Assembly (NCBI GenBank): GCA_001939145.1
Contig: LSRX01000705.1
Location: forward strand, 6,220 to 70,219
Direction of reading: 5' to 3'
Length of the DNA stretch: 64,000 bases
From: Symbiodinium microadriaticum
Lineage: Eukaryota; Sar; Dinophyceae; Suessiales; Symbiodiniaceae
Every line of letters begins with the position of its first letter. Positions within the stretch are counted from its first letter, which is position 1. The translations under genes and the position numbers were made by a program. Positions 33,814 through 46,319 of this stretch are shown in pieces. The notes under the pieces are model-generated. The model was not told the origin of the DNA. It saw only the letters and a list, made by a program, of their open reading frames with translations, and searched no databases.

Positions 33814-35116
33814 TTTTTTTTTTTTTTTGTTGGGGGGTTCCATCAAAATTAAGCTTAGTTGTCCAGGTCATCAATATGAAGGGGGGAGGGCGTCCTCCGT
33901 AAACTACTCGACTCGAACTGAGTTGCATAACCTACAGGCGCACACCCTACCGGAACCCTAATGGATCCAGATTTTGAGGATTCCTTATCGGGATACCGCT
34001 ACATATTCCCTTGATGCACAGGGGTGTTGGGGTACAGGAAGGCCCTAATCACCTCTATAGCAGACCCTAATCAACCCGGTATCAATCCTTACAGACCTCT
34101 TTAAAAGAACGGTTACGGAACCTTTTGTTTACAGAAGCCATTTGCAGAACTGTTATGGAAGCTTGTATTTGAAGAACCCTGGTCTAAATCCTGCAGGACG
34201 CCAAAAGCACTTCGCTCTGAACCCCAAGCGTGAATTGAATCTTCAACCCCAAGCCCATTTCCCCCAAGAGGGTTCAAGTGATAGTGTAAAGTATGTATAC
34301 TTTGGCGGCCCAAATGTCTATTCAGTAGCTGCCATATTGGTAAAACCCCTAAACCCGAAAAACTCCCTTGCCGGTCTTTGGGGCTGTAGGCGGCAAAGGC
34401 TGCGGCAGACGCGTCGTCCTCAGATGAAAACTCGGCTTTGTTTAGGGTCTCAAACTATCGGAGCTGGAAGTTGAGGGCTGCTGGGCTCACGGGCTTAGGC
34501 TTCAGGGTTTACGGGCTTGTAAATTAGGGTTTTTGGGGTTTGGAGTCCAGGATTGCAAGCCTTTTTTTTTTTGTGCATTCCAGGCTGTTTCTGGGTTTAC
34601 TCTGCGTGTGTGGGTGGCACAGCTCAGGGCTTCGTGGAGGTTTAGTCTAGGCATTGGTGTGCCTTTCGGACGTCGTCTGGGGTTTAGGATTTGGAGTTTA
34701 TCCTCTTGCTGCGAAGAAGAGGCTGCGCTACGAACGAGCACGGGTTTCCACAGACACTCTTGCTTGTTTGCATACTTGTACTCTTGTTGTCTTAGACCTA
34801 AGGGGGCCATTGGAAGCAAGACCGCGAGCACATGACACAGACAAACCAGGGCGAAAGCCAACCCCCCATCATAAAAGTCTCAGTAGATGCTGGCTGCATG
34901 ATCCCTGTGCCCCCAATCCTGAAACAACCCTGCACCCCGAAGAACCCCAAACTCCAAAACCTAAACCCCAAACCCCAAACCCTATAAACCCTAAACCCTA
35001 ACCTCTAAGCATTTCTAAACCCTAAACATCCCCAAACCCTAAACTCTAAACCCCATCACTTCTACTGTATCTGCAGTTGGCAAAGGGCCCGTAAAAAGCA
35101 AACACCTCTGAACCCT

Positions 35117-35245
35117 AAACCCTAAACCCTAAACTCTAAGCGTCTCTAAACCCTAAACATCAAACCCTATAACCTCTAAGCATCTCTAAACCCTAAACAT
35201 CAAACCCTATAACCTCTAAGCATCTCTAAACCCTTGACATCAAAG
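35117..35245 (+). repeat. 40-bp tandem repeat, about 3 copies
   Basis: CAAACCCTATAACCTCTAAG recurs at 35161 and 35201 (period 40), with diverged units on both sides. A related unit lies near 34993. Confidence 0.85.
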
Positions 35246-35886
35246 CCCTCACCCCAAAAAGCGTGCACGCGGCCCCCACTCGCCGACGTGGGCTCTACAG
35301 GCTGCAATGGTTGCTGCTCGTCTTATCTGCCAAGACGAGGTGTCCCGCGCCGTGCTTTCTCTTTTTTTGGGGGTTTACGGTTTCGGGGTTTAGGATTTAG
35401 GGCCTAATTTAAATTTAGGGGTCAGGGTTCAGGGTTTAGGATTTAGGGTTCTTCCTTCATTCTCAGATATGGACACCTCGCCGCAGATGATTCAGAGGGC
35501 TTTTGAAACCGAAACCTTTGCAAAGAACCCCCCCTCTGTGAAGACCCATCGAAGCCCAAGCCTGGAAGCTTTAACCCCGTCGCAGATTGGTTTATGTTTC
35601 AGGGTTTTTTAGGGTTTTGGAGCTTTAGGGGTTTAGGGGTTTATAGGGTTTTGGGACTTTAGGGGTTAGGGCTTAGGGTTTAGGGTTTAGGGGGCTTTAG
35701 GCTTTTGGGGCTTTAGGGGTTACGGTTTTAGGGTTTAAGGTGTGGGGGTTTAGGGGTTTTAGGGCTTTAGGGCTTTAGGGTTTAGGGGTTTAGGGTATAG
35801 GGTTTAAGCTTAATCCTGACTGTATACACCGCCAGTAAACCGCTAAACCTCAAGCCCAACCCTCAAGCCCTCAACACCCTACAGCC

Positions 35887-35994
35887 TACCTACAGTCTCC
35901 ATTGTAAGTTCCTTCGTTTGGTTTAATTAACCAATTCTGTATTCAGGATCCTAAAGGTAACCCCAACAAGGAACTACAATGGAGACTATAGGTA
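35887..35994. mobile_element. Hairpin family B copy 5
   Basis: Complete copy with TA at both edges and long near-perfect arms. Confidence 0.85.
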
Positions 35995-36929
35995 ATTCAG
36001 AAACTTGACGAATAATACTTATTCCCTAGGTTCCTGTCATAACCCCCCCCCAAAAAAAAAAACCTTCTCTAGTTACAAAGGCCCCTAGATGAAGCTTTAA
36101 GCCTTAAATCCCCTATAGCACCCCATGTACAGGCGAAGTCTGGCGGCATCTTCGAGCATGGGAGCTAAACCCTAGAAGGAATTTGGGCGGTTTGGCCGTC
36201 TCAGACGGCGTGGGGGTGGGAGAGTAAAAAAGAAAGAGCCTTCCACTTTCGGGCTCCAGCAGCGAAGCGTCGAACTACGATACACTCGAAATAGCACTAT
36301 CGCTAGATACTTCCGCTTGAGCGCCAGTCGACGGCAAACCCTAAACCCTAAACCCAAAACCTTACAAACCCTATAAACCCTAAGCCCTAAACCCTATACC
36401 ACAAACCCTAAACGCTTAAAGCCCTACCATGAAGCTCTAAGCCCCGGCTGCGAGGAGCCATTGGGCATCGCGCCGGAGGTGGAAATCCTCGAGCTCCCGA
36501 GCGGCAGCTCTAGGCCCCGGCCCTGCCAGGGGAAAAAAAGGGGCCTTAGGGTTCAGGCCTTAGGGTTTAGGTTTTAAGGTTTAGGGTTTAGGGTTTAGGT
36601 TTTAGGGTTTAAGGATTTAGGGTTTTGGGTTTAGGGTTTAAGGTTTAAGGTTTAGGGTGTAGGGTTTAAGGCTTAAGGTCTAGGGCTTTGGGTTTAAGGA
36701 TTTGGAGTACCATACTTAATGCTTCTTGTGCGGAGCTGTTCATTAAAGGAGCCATGATGAAATGGAACTTGTAGAGATAATGGTACTTTCTACTCCAGGA
36801 GCCGTACATTCTAGCATGTAGGTACTAAGGACCCTTTGCGGAGGCTCGATCGAAAGGTCTCGATGTGGCTGTAGAAAGTGGTTTTGACTGACGGGTTCCT
36901 GCACTGGGTTTTGGTTTACCATACTTCTT

Positions 36930-37023
36930 AGAGTCTCCATTGCAGTTCCTTTTTTTGGTTTCACCAATTCTAGGGATCTTAAAAGGTAGCCCCAAAAAGG
37001 AACTACAACGAAGACTATAGGCA
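36930..37023. mobile_element. Hairpin family B copy 6
   Basis: Arms GAGTCTCCATTGCAGTTCC and GGAACTACAACGAAGACTAT; the outermost bases have diverged. Confidence 0.75.
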
Positions 37024-38455
37024 TACTTGAACGGAACTGTTCCCTAAAAGAGCCATGATGAAATGAAAGTCTCTATTTCTTTCTCCAGAGTGAAGATTAC
37101 CGAGATCTTCCAAACTCCCTTAGCTAAGGAATCTGCATTAAATCATAGTAGATACTACCCCCAAAGATGACGTGCCGTGTTTAATCGGTTTTGTTTTGTG
37201 GGGTTTGACAAAGGAGTTGCCGTGAGGTTCCAGTGGGGTTTGACAGGCTGTTGAATTTTACTGATTCCGTTGCAGGCTCCTTTAAGAGAGCCTTTATGTC
37301 CCAAAGGGTCCAATTTACCTATATGGTAGAATGTAGGGTTTCTATACTGGAAATTGCTATTATGATTTCGGGAAGTATGCCCCATAACAGTGCCTAGGAC
37401 CCTTTGGGTGCAAGGATTGCATAACTCGTTTGGTTTTATGCTGGGCGGTTTGGGGTTTAGGGGTTTGGGGTTCAGGGTTTTAAGTTTAGGGTTTAGGGAC
37501 TTTAGGGCCTAACTTTAGGGTTTAGAATTTGGGGTTTAGTATGCTATGCCACAATGTTGTTTGCTGTGCTTTTGGCTTGCTCCATTCTTGGTTTATGGTT
37601 GCTTTAGAAGCGACCTCGAAAAATCGTGCTTTTGGAGAATAGAACCTTACTTATGGTGTTGCGCAAGCCCCAAACCCTAAACCCTAAGCTCTAAACCCTA
37701 AACCCTAATCCCGAAACCCTAAAAACTCAACCCTAAACCCTAAACTCTGAACCCTACACCCTTAAAGTTTTGGGGTTTGCAGGGCTTCAAAGGCTGAGCG
37801 TGTTGCCATTCAGGGCTTCGGGATTCTTGGGGGGGTCTTGTTTGGGGGTTCAGGGTGGTGGCACTCTTAGTTAGAGCTTTCGGATTTATGTAAGGTTGAG
37901 GTTTAGAGTTCAGGGTGTAAGGTTTAGGGTGTGGGGTTTAGGGTTCAGGTTTTGAGTTCAGGGTTTCGGGTTTAGGGTTTAGCTTGACTTGCTTGCGTTT
38001 TAAAAATTTCCTCAAGCTGACGGCTGTGGGAGGGTTTTAGCGTTCAGGGCTTCAGGGTTTGCAGGATTGAAGGCTTTGAGCTGTGTACTCAATGAAAGCC
38101 CATCCTCCGTTCGAGATCCGATGGGCTTGGGATCCACACCACACACCTCCCCTAGACCCTAAACCCTATGCAGAGTTGTATTGCCCCTGTTCGGGTTGCC
38201 CGAAGAATAGAAATTCTTCAGTCGACACATAAAGCCGATAACCCTGAACCCTAAACCTCAAACCTTAAGCCCTAAAAACTGCCCTAAGACCTAAGCCCTA
38301 AACCCTAAGTCCTAAACCCGAGGCCCTAAACCCTAGACCCTAAACCCTAAGCCCTAACAGTAGAAATGCCGAAGTCGACGCCGGGAAAGACGTGAGGCCG
38401 AGCAGCCCACCCTTGGAAGAGAGCCGCTGTCTCAGCTCAGCCTAAGGGTTAAGGG

Positions 38456-38640
38456 GTTAAGGGGTTTAGGAAGTTTAGGGTTTGGGATTTAGGGTTTAGG
38501 GGTTTAGGATTTTAAGGAGTTTAGGGTTTGGGATTTAGGATTTAGGGGTTTAGGGGTTTAGGGGTTTAGGGGTTTAGGGTTTAGGGGTTTAGGGTTTTAG
38601 GGTTTTAGGGTTTATAGGGTTTAGGGTATAGGTGTTTAGT
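38456..38640 (+). repeat. G-strand telomere-like tract
   Basis: Over twenty units. TTTAGGGG dominates in the middle and TTTTAGGG near the end. It begins with two imperfect copies of an AAGGAGTTTAGGGTTTGGGA-like unit. Confidence 0.85.
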
Positions 38641-39526
38641 CTTCAGTGCTCTTGGGAAGCTATGCGTTCGTATTGCTGTATGGAATACCAAGCAGCGGTT
38701 CAAACAGTGCTCAAAGGCTTAAGTAGCCTAGCTTGGAGTATACCTGCCTGTGGCCCAAGCGACATACCTTCTTAAGGAAGTCTATATCAGAGCCAAAATT
38801 TTAAAAATAGGGAACCCTTAAAAGGTAGGTCTGTTCGGCTACAGGTAGGGCTTAGTTTGGAGTTTAGGGTTCAGGGGCTCAGAGTCCAAAGGAGCCAGTA
38901 CTTTAGGGTTTAGGGTTTAAGTAGGGTTTAGGGTTCAGGGTTCTTCAATCGTCTTACGCGATCTAGGGTCTAACGCTGAAAACGGTAGGTTTTGGGATTC
39001 ACCGATAATCTCGCCCTAAACCCTAAAACCCTAAACCTTAAACCCCAAGAAGCCCTTAAACCCTCTGTGAAACACGAGCCAAGGCGACAGAGCTGCCTTT
39101 CTCCGCAGCCTGGAGGCTTGGAAGCCCTAAGGCTTAAACCCCTAAACCTCTAAGCCCTAATGGTTTAGGGTTTAGGGGTTTATAGGGTTTTGGGGTTTAG
39201 GGTTTAGGGCTAAACCACTAAACGCCCTAAACCCTAAACTCCCTGAACCTCTAAACCCGCAAACCCTAAACCCTATAACCCCTGAACCCCTAAACCACTA
39301 AGCCCTAAACCCCTAAACCCAAAACTCTATAATCCCTGAACCCCTAAACCTCTAAACCTGCAAACCCTAAACCCTGAACCCGGGAGGCTTGGAAGACCGA
39401 AGCAGAAGAGGCCGGAATGGGGGATTCCGCTAAACCCTAAGGCTCAAAATTAGGGATTCATAGTACAAGGAGTATAGGGCCCCTATTTTGTAACTCATTT
39501 GGCCCCCAAGGAACTTTCAGCTCCGA

Positions 39527-39624
39527 TAGTTTCCTTAAGGCTCAAAAATAGCCCCCAAAACCCTATGTAGTATGGTCTTTGGGCCCAACAGCCATAGGAT
39601 TATGAGTCCTTAGAGCCTTAGGGT
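39527..39624. mobile_element. Repeat family K copy 6
   Basis: Uninterrupted copy (CCCTATGTAGTATGGTCTTT), used to define the empty site of D1. Confidence 0.75.
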
Positions 39625-40588
39625 TAGGGGTTCCTTGAAGGATTGCTTGTAAGGGCTCCTCCAGAGGATTCGATCAAGGGTTTAGAGCTTAGGGTTCAGG
39701 GTTTTTTGGGGGGACCCTAAACCCTAAACCCTAAAGCCCTGAAGCCCTAAACTCTCTTGTTGGGCGGTTATTGGATGGGGTCTTTGATGGTTTTGTAGGT
39801 TGTAGCAGGTTCGAAAGGAAGCTCTGGAGCTTAAGCGCGTTGTGGTGATGTTTGGCCTTGGGATCAAGGTTTTAGGAAAGTTCCGTGTATTTCCTATAGG
39901 GTTTAGGGAAGTTCCGTGTTTTTTCCTATAACCGGGTTAGGGATTGCGATTGGGCTTGTCTTGGGTTTGGAGTGTTTTTTGTGCCTTTTTTGTCTGCTGT
40001 GTGGGGCTGCGCTTCGGGGATTGGGGCCAGGAGAGTTGTATTCCGGATGTAACCTACACCCTAAACCCTAAAGTTGGCCCTAAAGACAATTTGGGCTGAA
40101 GTTTAGGGTCTGGGGTTGTGGATCGACTCAGTGAGGTTAGAGAGTTCAGGGTTTGGGGTTTAGGTCTAAAGCTGCTGCTTTTCTTCTTGGTTTTGTTCAT
40201 GGGTTCCAGTTGAGGTGTCTGTCGTACTTGGGCGACTCTTTGTTAGAACACGGTCGTCCATCGGGCTTCGAGGTTGGGATTCATGCAGCGGTCGGGTTTT
40301 TTTATCTCTGGTCTTGACCTCCCATTCTAGCTTGCGCACTCTGCCTCCAGCTTGAGGTGAGGTAAACCATAAACCCTAAACCCTAAACCTTACTAAACCC
40401 TCTAAGCCCTAAGCCCTATCCCACGAGCCTATAAGCTAAACTTGCCCTAAACTCAGCCCTTACCTGCAGCCTCAACTCACCGGACATCTAGAAGGCAATC
40501 GTGAGAAGGGCCTTAGAGTTGCAGGTTCTTATTTTATATGTCTTGGGGCTTAAAGAGGGTATTTAGGGTATAAAGGTTTACTTTAAAC

Positions 40589-40670
40589 CCCCAAAGAACC
40601 TACTTTTTTATGGAGGCAGAAAAAGAAAATATAACAAGGAGCCTTAAAACGGTAGGTTATTTGGGGTCCA
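40589..40670. mobile_element. Hairpin family F copy 3
   Basis: Arms CCAAAGAACCTAC and GTAGGTTATTTGG with a different centre. Confidence 0.65.
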
Positions 40671-40760
40671 GGTAGGGTTTAGGGTTCCAAAGTGTAGGGC
40701 TCAGGTAAGCCGAAGCATTTAACCCTGAGAGATATGTAACCCCAACGCCCAGCTTGATGT

Positions 40761-40843
40761 GGGTAGTTTTCTATACTACGGCACCCTTATAAAAAGGGAG
40801 CCTAAATAAAAGGTAAGGGCACCGTAACTTAAAGAACTACCCA
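40761..40843. mobile_element. Hairpin family C copy 9
   Basis: Short copy with perfect outer ends GGGTAGTT and AACTACCC; ATGT on both sides may be a 4-bp target duplication. Confidence 0.75.
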
Positions 40844-41026
40844 TGTGTATTTTGAGTCGTTGCCCTGGAGATGTGTACCAGTACGGCCAAACACTGTATC
40901 CAGCCTCATACCCAGCCAGGCAATCCTACCCCTTCTTGCGATTCCTCGAAGCCCAAATCCCAAGCCCTACAACCCAAAACCCACAGCCAGATCCTTGCAT
41001 TCTGCGTCGCTATTCAATGTGCTTTT

Positions 41027-41076
41027 CTAGGTTTCTCAGTAGGACTCTTTTGCCCCGTTCTCTTTTTGGGTTCCCA
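41027..41076. mobile_element. Half hairpin, family A copy 6
   Basis: Only the left arm, ending at TTTTTGGGTTCCC; degenerate CCCTAAA-type repeats start immediately after. Confidence 0.75.
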
Positions 41077-41457
41077 AAACCTAAAGCCCTAAAACTCTGA
41101 AGCCCTAAACCCGAAAACCTAAAGCCCTGAACCCTAAACCCAACACCCCCAACCTCGACCCTAGCGTAGACTTTCAAGCCTAGCCCCATTGAGGTCCAAA
41201 AGTTCAATCTGCCACCTCGCCCCCACCCCCCACCCCCCACCCAACAGCAAGTGCTTCCGTAGATAAGTTTTGGGGGAAGCATAGGTTTTGGGTATCACCA
41301 TAGGTTTTTAGGGCTTAAAAAGCCTGTGCAGGAGTGCACGGAGCGGTCCCCTTGGTCAAAGATGCAGCACTTTGGCTTTGCTTAGATCGGTCTTGGCGGA
41401 TTTGGGGCTCAGGGGCTTTCGAAATGGGCTTAGGGTTTAGGGGTTTGGGGTTAGGGA

Positions 41458-41586
41458 TTAGGGGTTTAGGGTCTATAGGGTTTATAGGGTTTATAGGGCT
41501 TATATAGGGTTTATAGGGTTTATAGGGTTTATAGGGCTTATATAGGGTTTATAGGGTTTATAGGGTTTGTAGGGTTTACGGTTTAA
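41458..41586 (+). repeat. TTTATAGGG nonamer array
   Basis: About a dozen units of TTTATAGGG, with a higher-order repeat in which CTTATATAGGG interrupts every few units. It looks like a variant telomere unit that gained TA and then spread locally. Confidence 0.85.
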
Positions 41587-41683
41587 GCTTTCGGTTTAGG
41601 ATGGTTCGGGGTTTAGGGTTCAGGGTTTCGGGCTGTGGGGGATTGAAGGGTACGTAGGGTACTCAGGGTACTTAGGGTTTAGG

Positions 41684-41787
41684 GTTGATGTTACAAATCC
41701 TGCGTTACCCATAATAAGGAATATACCAGAATTCCCATAGTTTGGGGTCCTTAATAAGGTAATGCAGGATTTATCTCATCAGCAGTA
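41684..41787. mobile_element. Hairpin family D copy 3
   Basis: Both arms are present. The right edge TA is also the TA of a TAGGGCTTAGGG telomere-like flank. Confidence 0.75.
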
Positions 41788-41942
41788 GGGCTTAGGGTAT
41801 GAAGAACTTCAGATTTGGGGGGCATCTATCCACCAACGTTGGGAAGGATCTGGGATTGAAGGCGTTCGCAGACTTTTGGGTCAGGGAATGAAGGTTTGGG
41901 GTTCAGGGGGTGTGGCCCCGTAGGGAGTAGGACCTAGGAGTG

Positions 41943-42012
41943 GTTTAACCGATTCTATATTAAGGATCCTAAACGGTAACCCCAAAAAGGAACTACAATG
42001 GAGACCGTACGT
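41943..42012. mobile_element. Hairpin family B copy 7, left arm lost
   Basis: Starts inside the centre (GGTTTAACCGATTCTATATT) and keeps the right arm. Confidence 0.7.
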
Positions 42013-42917
42013 AGAATGTAGACCCCCAGAAATCAACGAAATCCCTTGAACCCTAGGGCAAACCCTAAACCCTCCAACGTAAACCCAAACCGTTTGCAGC
42101 CACGTGCCTGAGTGGAGTCATGTCGGCAGTTCTGTCAGCGACTTGTGGGTTCTATGGCTCACCCGGAGGGTCTAATCCAAGTGCACAAACTGTAGGGTGC
42201 TTGTTGCTGTAGTTAATTGCTCATATTCCGGACACTGCATGGGTATATGGGGTGCTTAAAGCTCACTATTCGGGCAATTGGACCCTTCGGGTCCTAGAAT
42301 CCCAGGCAGAGCTTCATTCGAAGCCTGACGCGGCCCAGCGAGGCCTTTTTGCATCTAACTGAGGCGCGGTTTGTGTAGGATAGGAAGTGTTTCATTAATG
42401 GCAACCCACCTCAATTCAAGTTCGTGCCAACTAAGAGGGCAAGCGCAGCCCTAAACCCGAAGCCCTGTGTGCTTCGTGGTTCCATCATTTAGGGTGATCG
42501 TGTGGAGATGCCCTCACCATCGTACTTGTTGGGCTTCTTATTCTGATGTCCTTGTATATTCCGTTGGTGCGGTTGGTTCTTGGTTTCGTTTGGCTTTCTG
42601 CGAGCCACAGGTACATACATATCATGTGTCCAGGCGGACACAGAAACGTAGTTTTCGAGTTGTTCATACAAGAGGCCGGAGTAGTTCGTTGTATTGCCCT
42701 CTTGTAGTCCTGAATAGAGCTTCGGTATAGTGACCCCAAACCCTACACCCGAAACCCTAAACCCCGAAGCCCTGTTCTGACTATGTATTCAGACCCAGAT
42801 ATCTGATTTCTTGAGTCTCACGAAGGCATCGTCACGATTGGATTCATGAGACATCGCACTCGAGAGTAGGAGCGCGAGACCCATGCCTGAACCAGAACGC
42901 TTGGCTAACTCACTGTT

Positions 42918-43000
42918 CGTCTATATAATCTCCGTTGTATTTCCTTTTTGGGTTAATTACCTCATGGGATCCTGCCCAAAAGGCAGTACTCGAGGACGCG
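42918..43000. mobile_element. Hairpin family B copy 8, degenerate
   Basis: Left arm ATAATCTCCGTTGTATTTCC and the GGATCC centre are recognisable; the right arm is lost or scrambled. Confidence 0.55.
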
Positions 43001-43047
43001 TAGAAAGACATGCTGTTGAGTGCAGAATCTCACTCTACCGAACACCC

Positions 43048-43151
43048 TACCTATAGTCTCCATTGTACTTCCTATAAGGGGTTACTTTTTAGGATCCTTA
43101 ATATAGAATTGGGTAAACCAAAGAAAGGAACTACAATGGAGACTACAGGTA
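43048..43151. mobile_element. Hairpin family B copy 9
   Basis: Complete copy with TA at both edges, only about 50 bases after degenerate copy 8. Confidence 0.85.
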
Positions 43152-43900
43152 GTGAGCAGCTTGACCGCTCCGAAGAAAGGAACGCCAGACCGAAGCCTCG
43201 TAAGCCTTACCTCAAGCTACCATAACCTACTTAATTGTAGGTCCTTGCTATAAGCCCTATAACCCTACAAAAAAGTTGGTTTTGGTAGGTTAAGGTAACC
43301 CTTGGAGGAGTTGACAGAACTCCACCCTAAAGCCCTAAGCCGACCCCTTAGCAAACTAATGCCTGGCAAGCACTCATCCCGCTCCCTCAGGCGTTTAAGC
43401 ACCAACATAGTAGGTTCTTAGCAGGTATCTGGGTCCCCAAAAGTCTACAGTGTTCTGTTACTTGGACCCTTTTTCAATCCCTGAAGGACCTCACAGCCCT
43501 CGATTCGCTGATGTCCTCCACGGCCACGCGGCCTCCCGCCGGCGTCTTCCCAAATGTCGTGGGGAGGTCCCGCTTTGGGATCTGCCGGGTCTACTTTGAG
43601 AGGGTTCCCTCAGAGGTTCTGTAAGAACTCCCGCTCCAAACGGGGTGTGGGGAGTCATGAAATGGGTTCTAGCGAGGTCTTGCACTACGTCCCGCAGTAG
43701 TGCTCCTTGACTATACCCATTTCTTGTTTTTGGTCGGTGCCCGTTTTCAGACCGAGTAGCCGTACCAACGCTCCCCCGTTTATGAGCCTGAGTAGCCGTT
43801 CCAAAGCTCCCCCTGTTTGTCAGGGCTGCTTCGGAAATCACTTCGGGTTTGGATCTCCGGGGGTGTGGAGATCATCTGGCTTGAGGGATTGAAGGATGCA

Positions 43901-43929
43901 GTGGTGGTGGTAGTGGTAGCAGTAGTAGC

Positions 43930-43973
<44 letters not shown>

Positions 43974-44075
43974 TAGTAGTAGTAGTAGTAGTAGTAGTTG
44001 TTGTTGTTGTTGTTGTTGTTGTTGTGGTTGTGGTTGTGGTTGTGGTTGTGGTTGTGGTTGCGGTTGCGGTTGTGG

Positions 44076-44110
<35 letters not shown>
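43901..44110. repeat. Compound trinucleotide array GTA/GTT/GTGGTT
   Basis: About 70 triplets: GTG/GTA, then GTA, then GTT, then a hexamer GTGGTT block, then GTT again. It ends directly at an AGGGTTTCGG telomere-like unit. The poly-Val frame through it is a simple-repeat artefact. Confidence 0.95.
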
Positions 44111-46319
44111 AGGGTTTCGGGATGTCGAATCGATGTAGCAGGGGAGTCTATTGGGATTCAGGACTTAAGTAAATAGTAGCTTAGGGGAACAGGATTTAGG
44201 GTTCCTTGGTAAGGTCGGAGGGCTTGTTGTGTTGTGTGTGATGTGGCAGGTCTTACAGACCAGAAACCCTAGGCTCTAAACCCTCGCGACCATAAACCCT
44301 ACCATGCAGCCTTTATTTCAAGGTGGTTTACAAGAGGTTTCAGTTCGTTTGCTTCGCAGGTTTGTATCCTGAGTCATTATCCTACTATACTCGGTATCGT
44401 TGTTTCCGGAGCCCGTAAATACTTCGAACTTGGTCCCCTATGCACGCGGATCCGCAACAGGTGGAATCTGCCTCCTGACCGGGCTTTGCAAGCCCCCAAA
44501 GCGTGCGAAGCTTAAGAAGGGAGGGTAGGGATCTGCCGGTAGAGCTTGGAACCTATCGGAGCTGCGAAATCGAAGCAGTCCATCTGCAGAAATTTCAGAC
44601 TCAGACAGGCTCAAGTAGCTGCGAAAGTGCGAGTGCCGAGGGTCTGAAGAGGTTGCGATTGACGAACTCAGGGCCCTTCTGCCGCATCAGAAATCCTAAG
44701 GGTCAATGTACCTGCTCAGTAAATACACAGGCCCTAAGTCGCCTCAACCCCCGAGCCCCCTAAACCCTAAACACTAGAATCCCAGAGTAGCCATCAGTAG
44801 CCATGTCTTCTTCGGAAGTCTCTTCAAAATACGGGCTGAGGCGCATCCCGGATTTCCCTGCAGCGGCTGGCATGCAGGCCCATGGTGCGTCATAGGATTC
44901 GGCCCTAGCTGCTTTTTGGGTTTAGGGTTTAGAGTATACAGGGTTTAGGGTATAGGGTTTAGGGTTTTAGGGTTTAGGGATTTAGGGTTTAGGGCCCTAG
45001 CTGCGTTTAATACTTAACACCGCAAACCCGAAACCGGAAACCCTAAGACAAACAGCTTTATAGAGAAGCAGAGTAATGACATATGGTTATGTTATTTTAT
45101 TATAGTACAGAATGTAGCCTCAGACCCTCCTCTAGTCAACAAGGCCTCCACATTCGGATTTATATTCGGGTGCTGGTGCGTGTTTCTGTGTGTAGGGCTC
45201 CTCAGGAACATTCATGACGGCACGTTTGGGGTGTTATAATTGGGATGCTAGTAAATCTAGCCCTACTCTGTGTGCCTTCTTAGTCTTTCTTAGGCCTTGA
45301 GGGTGGTAGGTCCCAAACCATTCCGATGTAGGGTTTAGGGTCCACGGCTCCGCGGTGTCCCAGCAAGTATTGAGGTTGTAGTTTTTTACATCTTCGCGCG
45401 AAGGATGCGAAGAGTCTCGAAATGGGGGATACGAGCAGAAAGCACAAGAGTAGTTCAGTAGCCTTGCCGTTCCTGACTGCACCAATAAAATTATGCGGAA
45501 GTCCAGTGCGAGAAGTTTCCGGCCAGCAATGCCCATAAGCCATAAACTTTGTGTCCTGACCCTATGAACTGCCAGCTGCAAGCCTTATACCTGCCCAAAA
45601 AAAACTCTGAACTTTGCAAACCCCGATAGCCCAGAGCCCCCTACTTGTGCAATATATCTTGAAATTAAAGTATAAAGAATCCTTCATGTGGCTTGCAATG
45701 TACCTTTAAACAACAGTATGAAGAACCCTCCATATGGTTCAAAGACAAGGTCGTCTACACCTTGCATAATTAAGGCTCTGGGGTGTAGATTACTGTCTCC
45801 CTCTCTGGCTTATGGTGTGTCTCGTAGGCATCTCCAGCAGCTATTCAATAGTGTTGGTGTAGTTCAAGGGGACTACCTCAAGGACGAAAGGAACCCTAAA
45901 AGGGTTTCAGGTTCATATAGCCATATAGGGATTCACAGTATAAAGGTATAGGGCCCCTACTTATAAGGGTCGTTTGGTCCCCAAGGTAGAGCCATAGTGA
46001 ATGGAAACCCGGGATTACCAAAACGCCAGGAGGGATCGGCTGCGCTGGGCTCGGGTGGACTGCCGTGGGCCCGGACCATTCGCCTGCACCTGTCGTCAGG
46101 GAAGTCACATGCCGACTCCTATGCAGGGACTCCCGTAACACCTTCACTAATTAAGGCTACGGGGGTTAAAACAGGTTCTTTGATGTAACGCTGTGCTTAA
46201 TTTCGCGAATGAATCCCTCAATGTTCAACGTAAAAATCATGAGTCACTCTAGGGATCCCTGTATCATCTAAGGCAGGCTACTTAACTGGTAACGCGGTTT
46301 CGGAGTCTCTTGTCAATCC

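Larger units (their letters stand above)
33814..40588. repeat. Telomere-like mosaic with B5, B6, K6
   Basis: G-strand blocks 35590-35810, 36545-36700, 37440-37530 and 38450-38640; C-strand blocks 34940-35240, 37670-37770, 38240-38360 and 39010-39380. Unique patches at 33830-34500 and 36730-37430 contain no supported gene; 34500-34860 has frames on both strands with no clear winner. Confidence 0.6.
40670..46318. repeat. Mosaic with sparser telomere repeats, C9, A6, D3, B7-B9
   Basis: Telomere-like blocks thin out. 42010-43500 and 44180-46300 are mostly unique. Frames at 42467-42730, 44503-44763 and 45234-45581 (minus) have no motif or splice support. A large trinucleotide array is at 43901-44110. 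Confidence 0.5.

Noticed and set aside
33225..33928. Open frames across the N gap
   Set aside because: Frame continuity through N is meaningless.
34654..35001. Open frame with LNPKP-type repeats (also 2516-2713, 18445-18807, 20825-20921)
   Set aside because: The repeated Leu-Asn-Pro-Lys-Pro pattern is the translation of CCCTAAA-type repeats, or read-through into an intron, not a protein family.
42467..42730. Frames on both strands in unique DNA
   Set aside because: Opposite frames are about equally open and neither has recognisable features.
43817..44176. 119-codon frame with a long poly-Val run
   Set aside because: Direct translation of the trinucleotide array.
44503..44763. Plus-strand frame of 86 codons in unique DNA
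   Set aside because: Starts at a non-ATG codon and ends in CCCTAAA-type sequence; no support as an exon.
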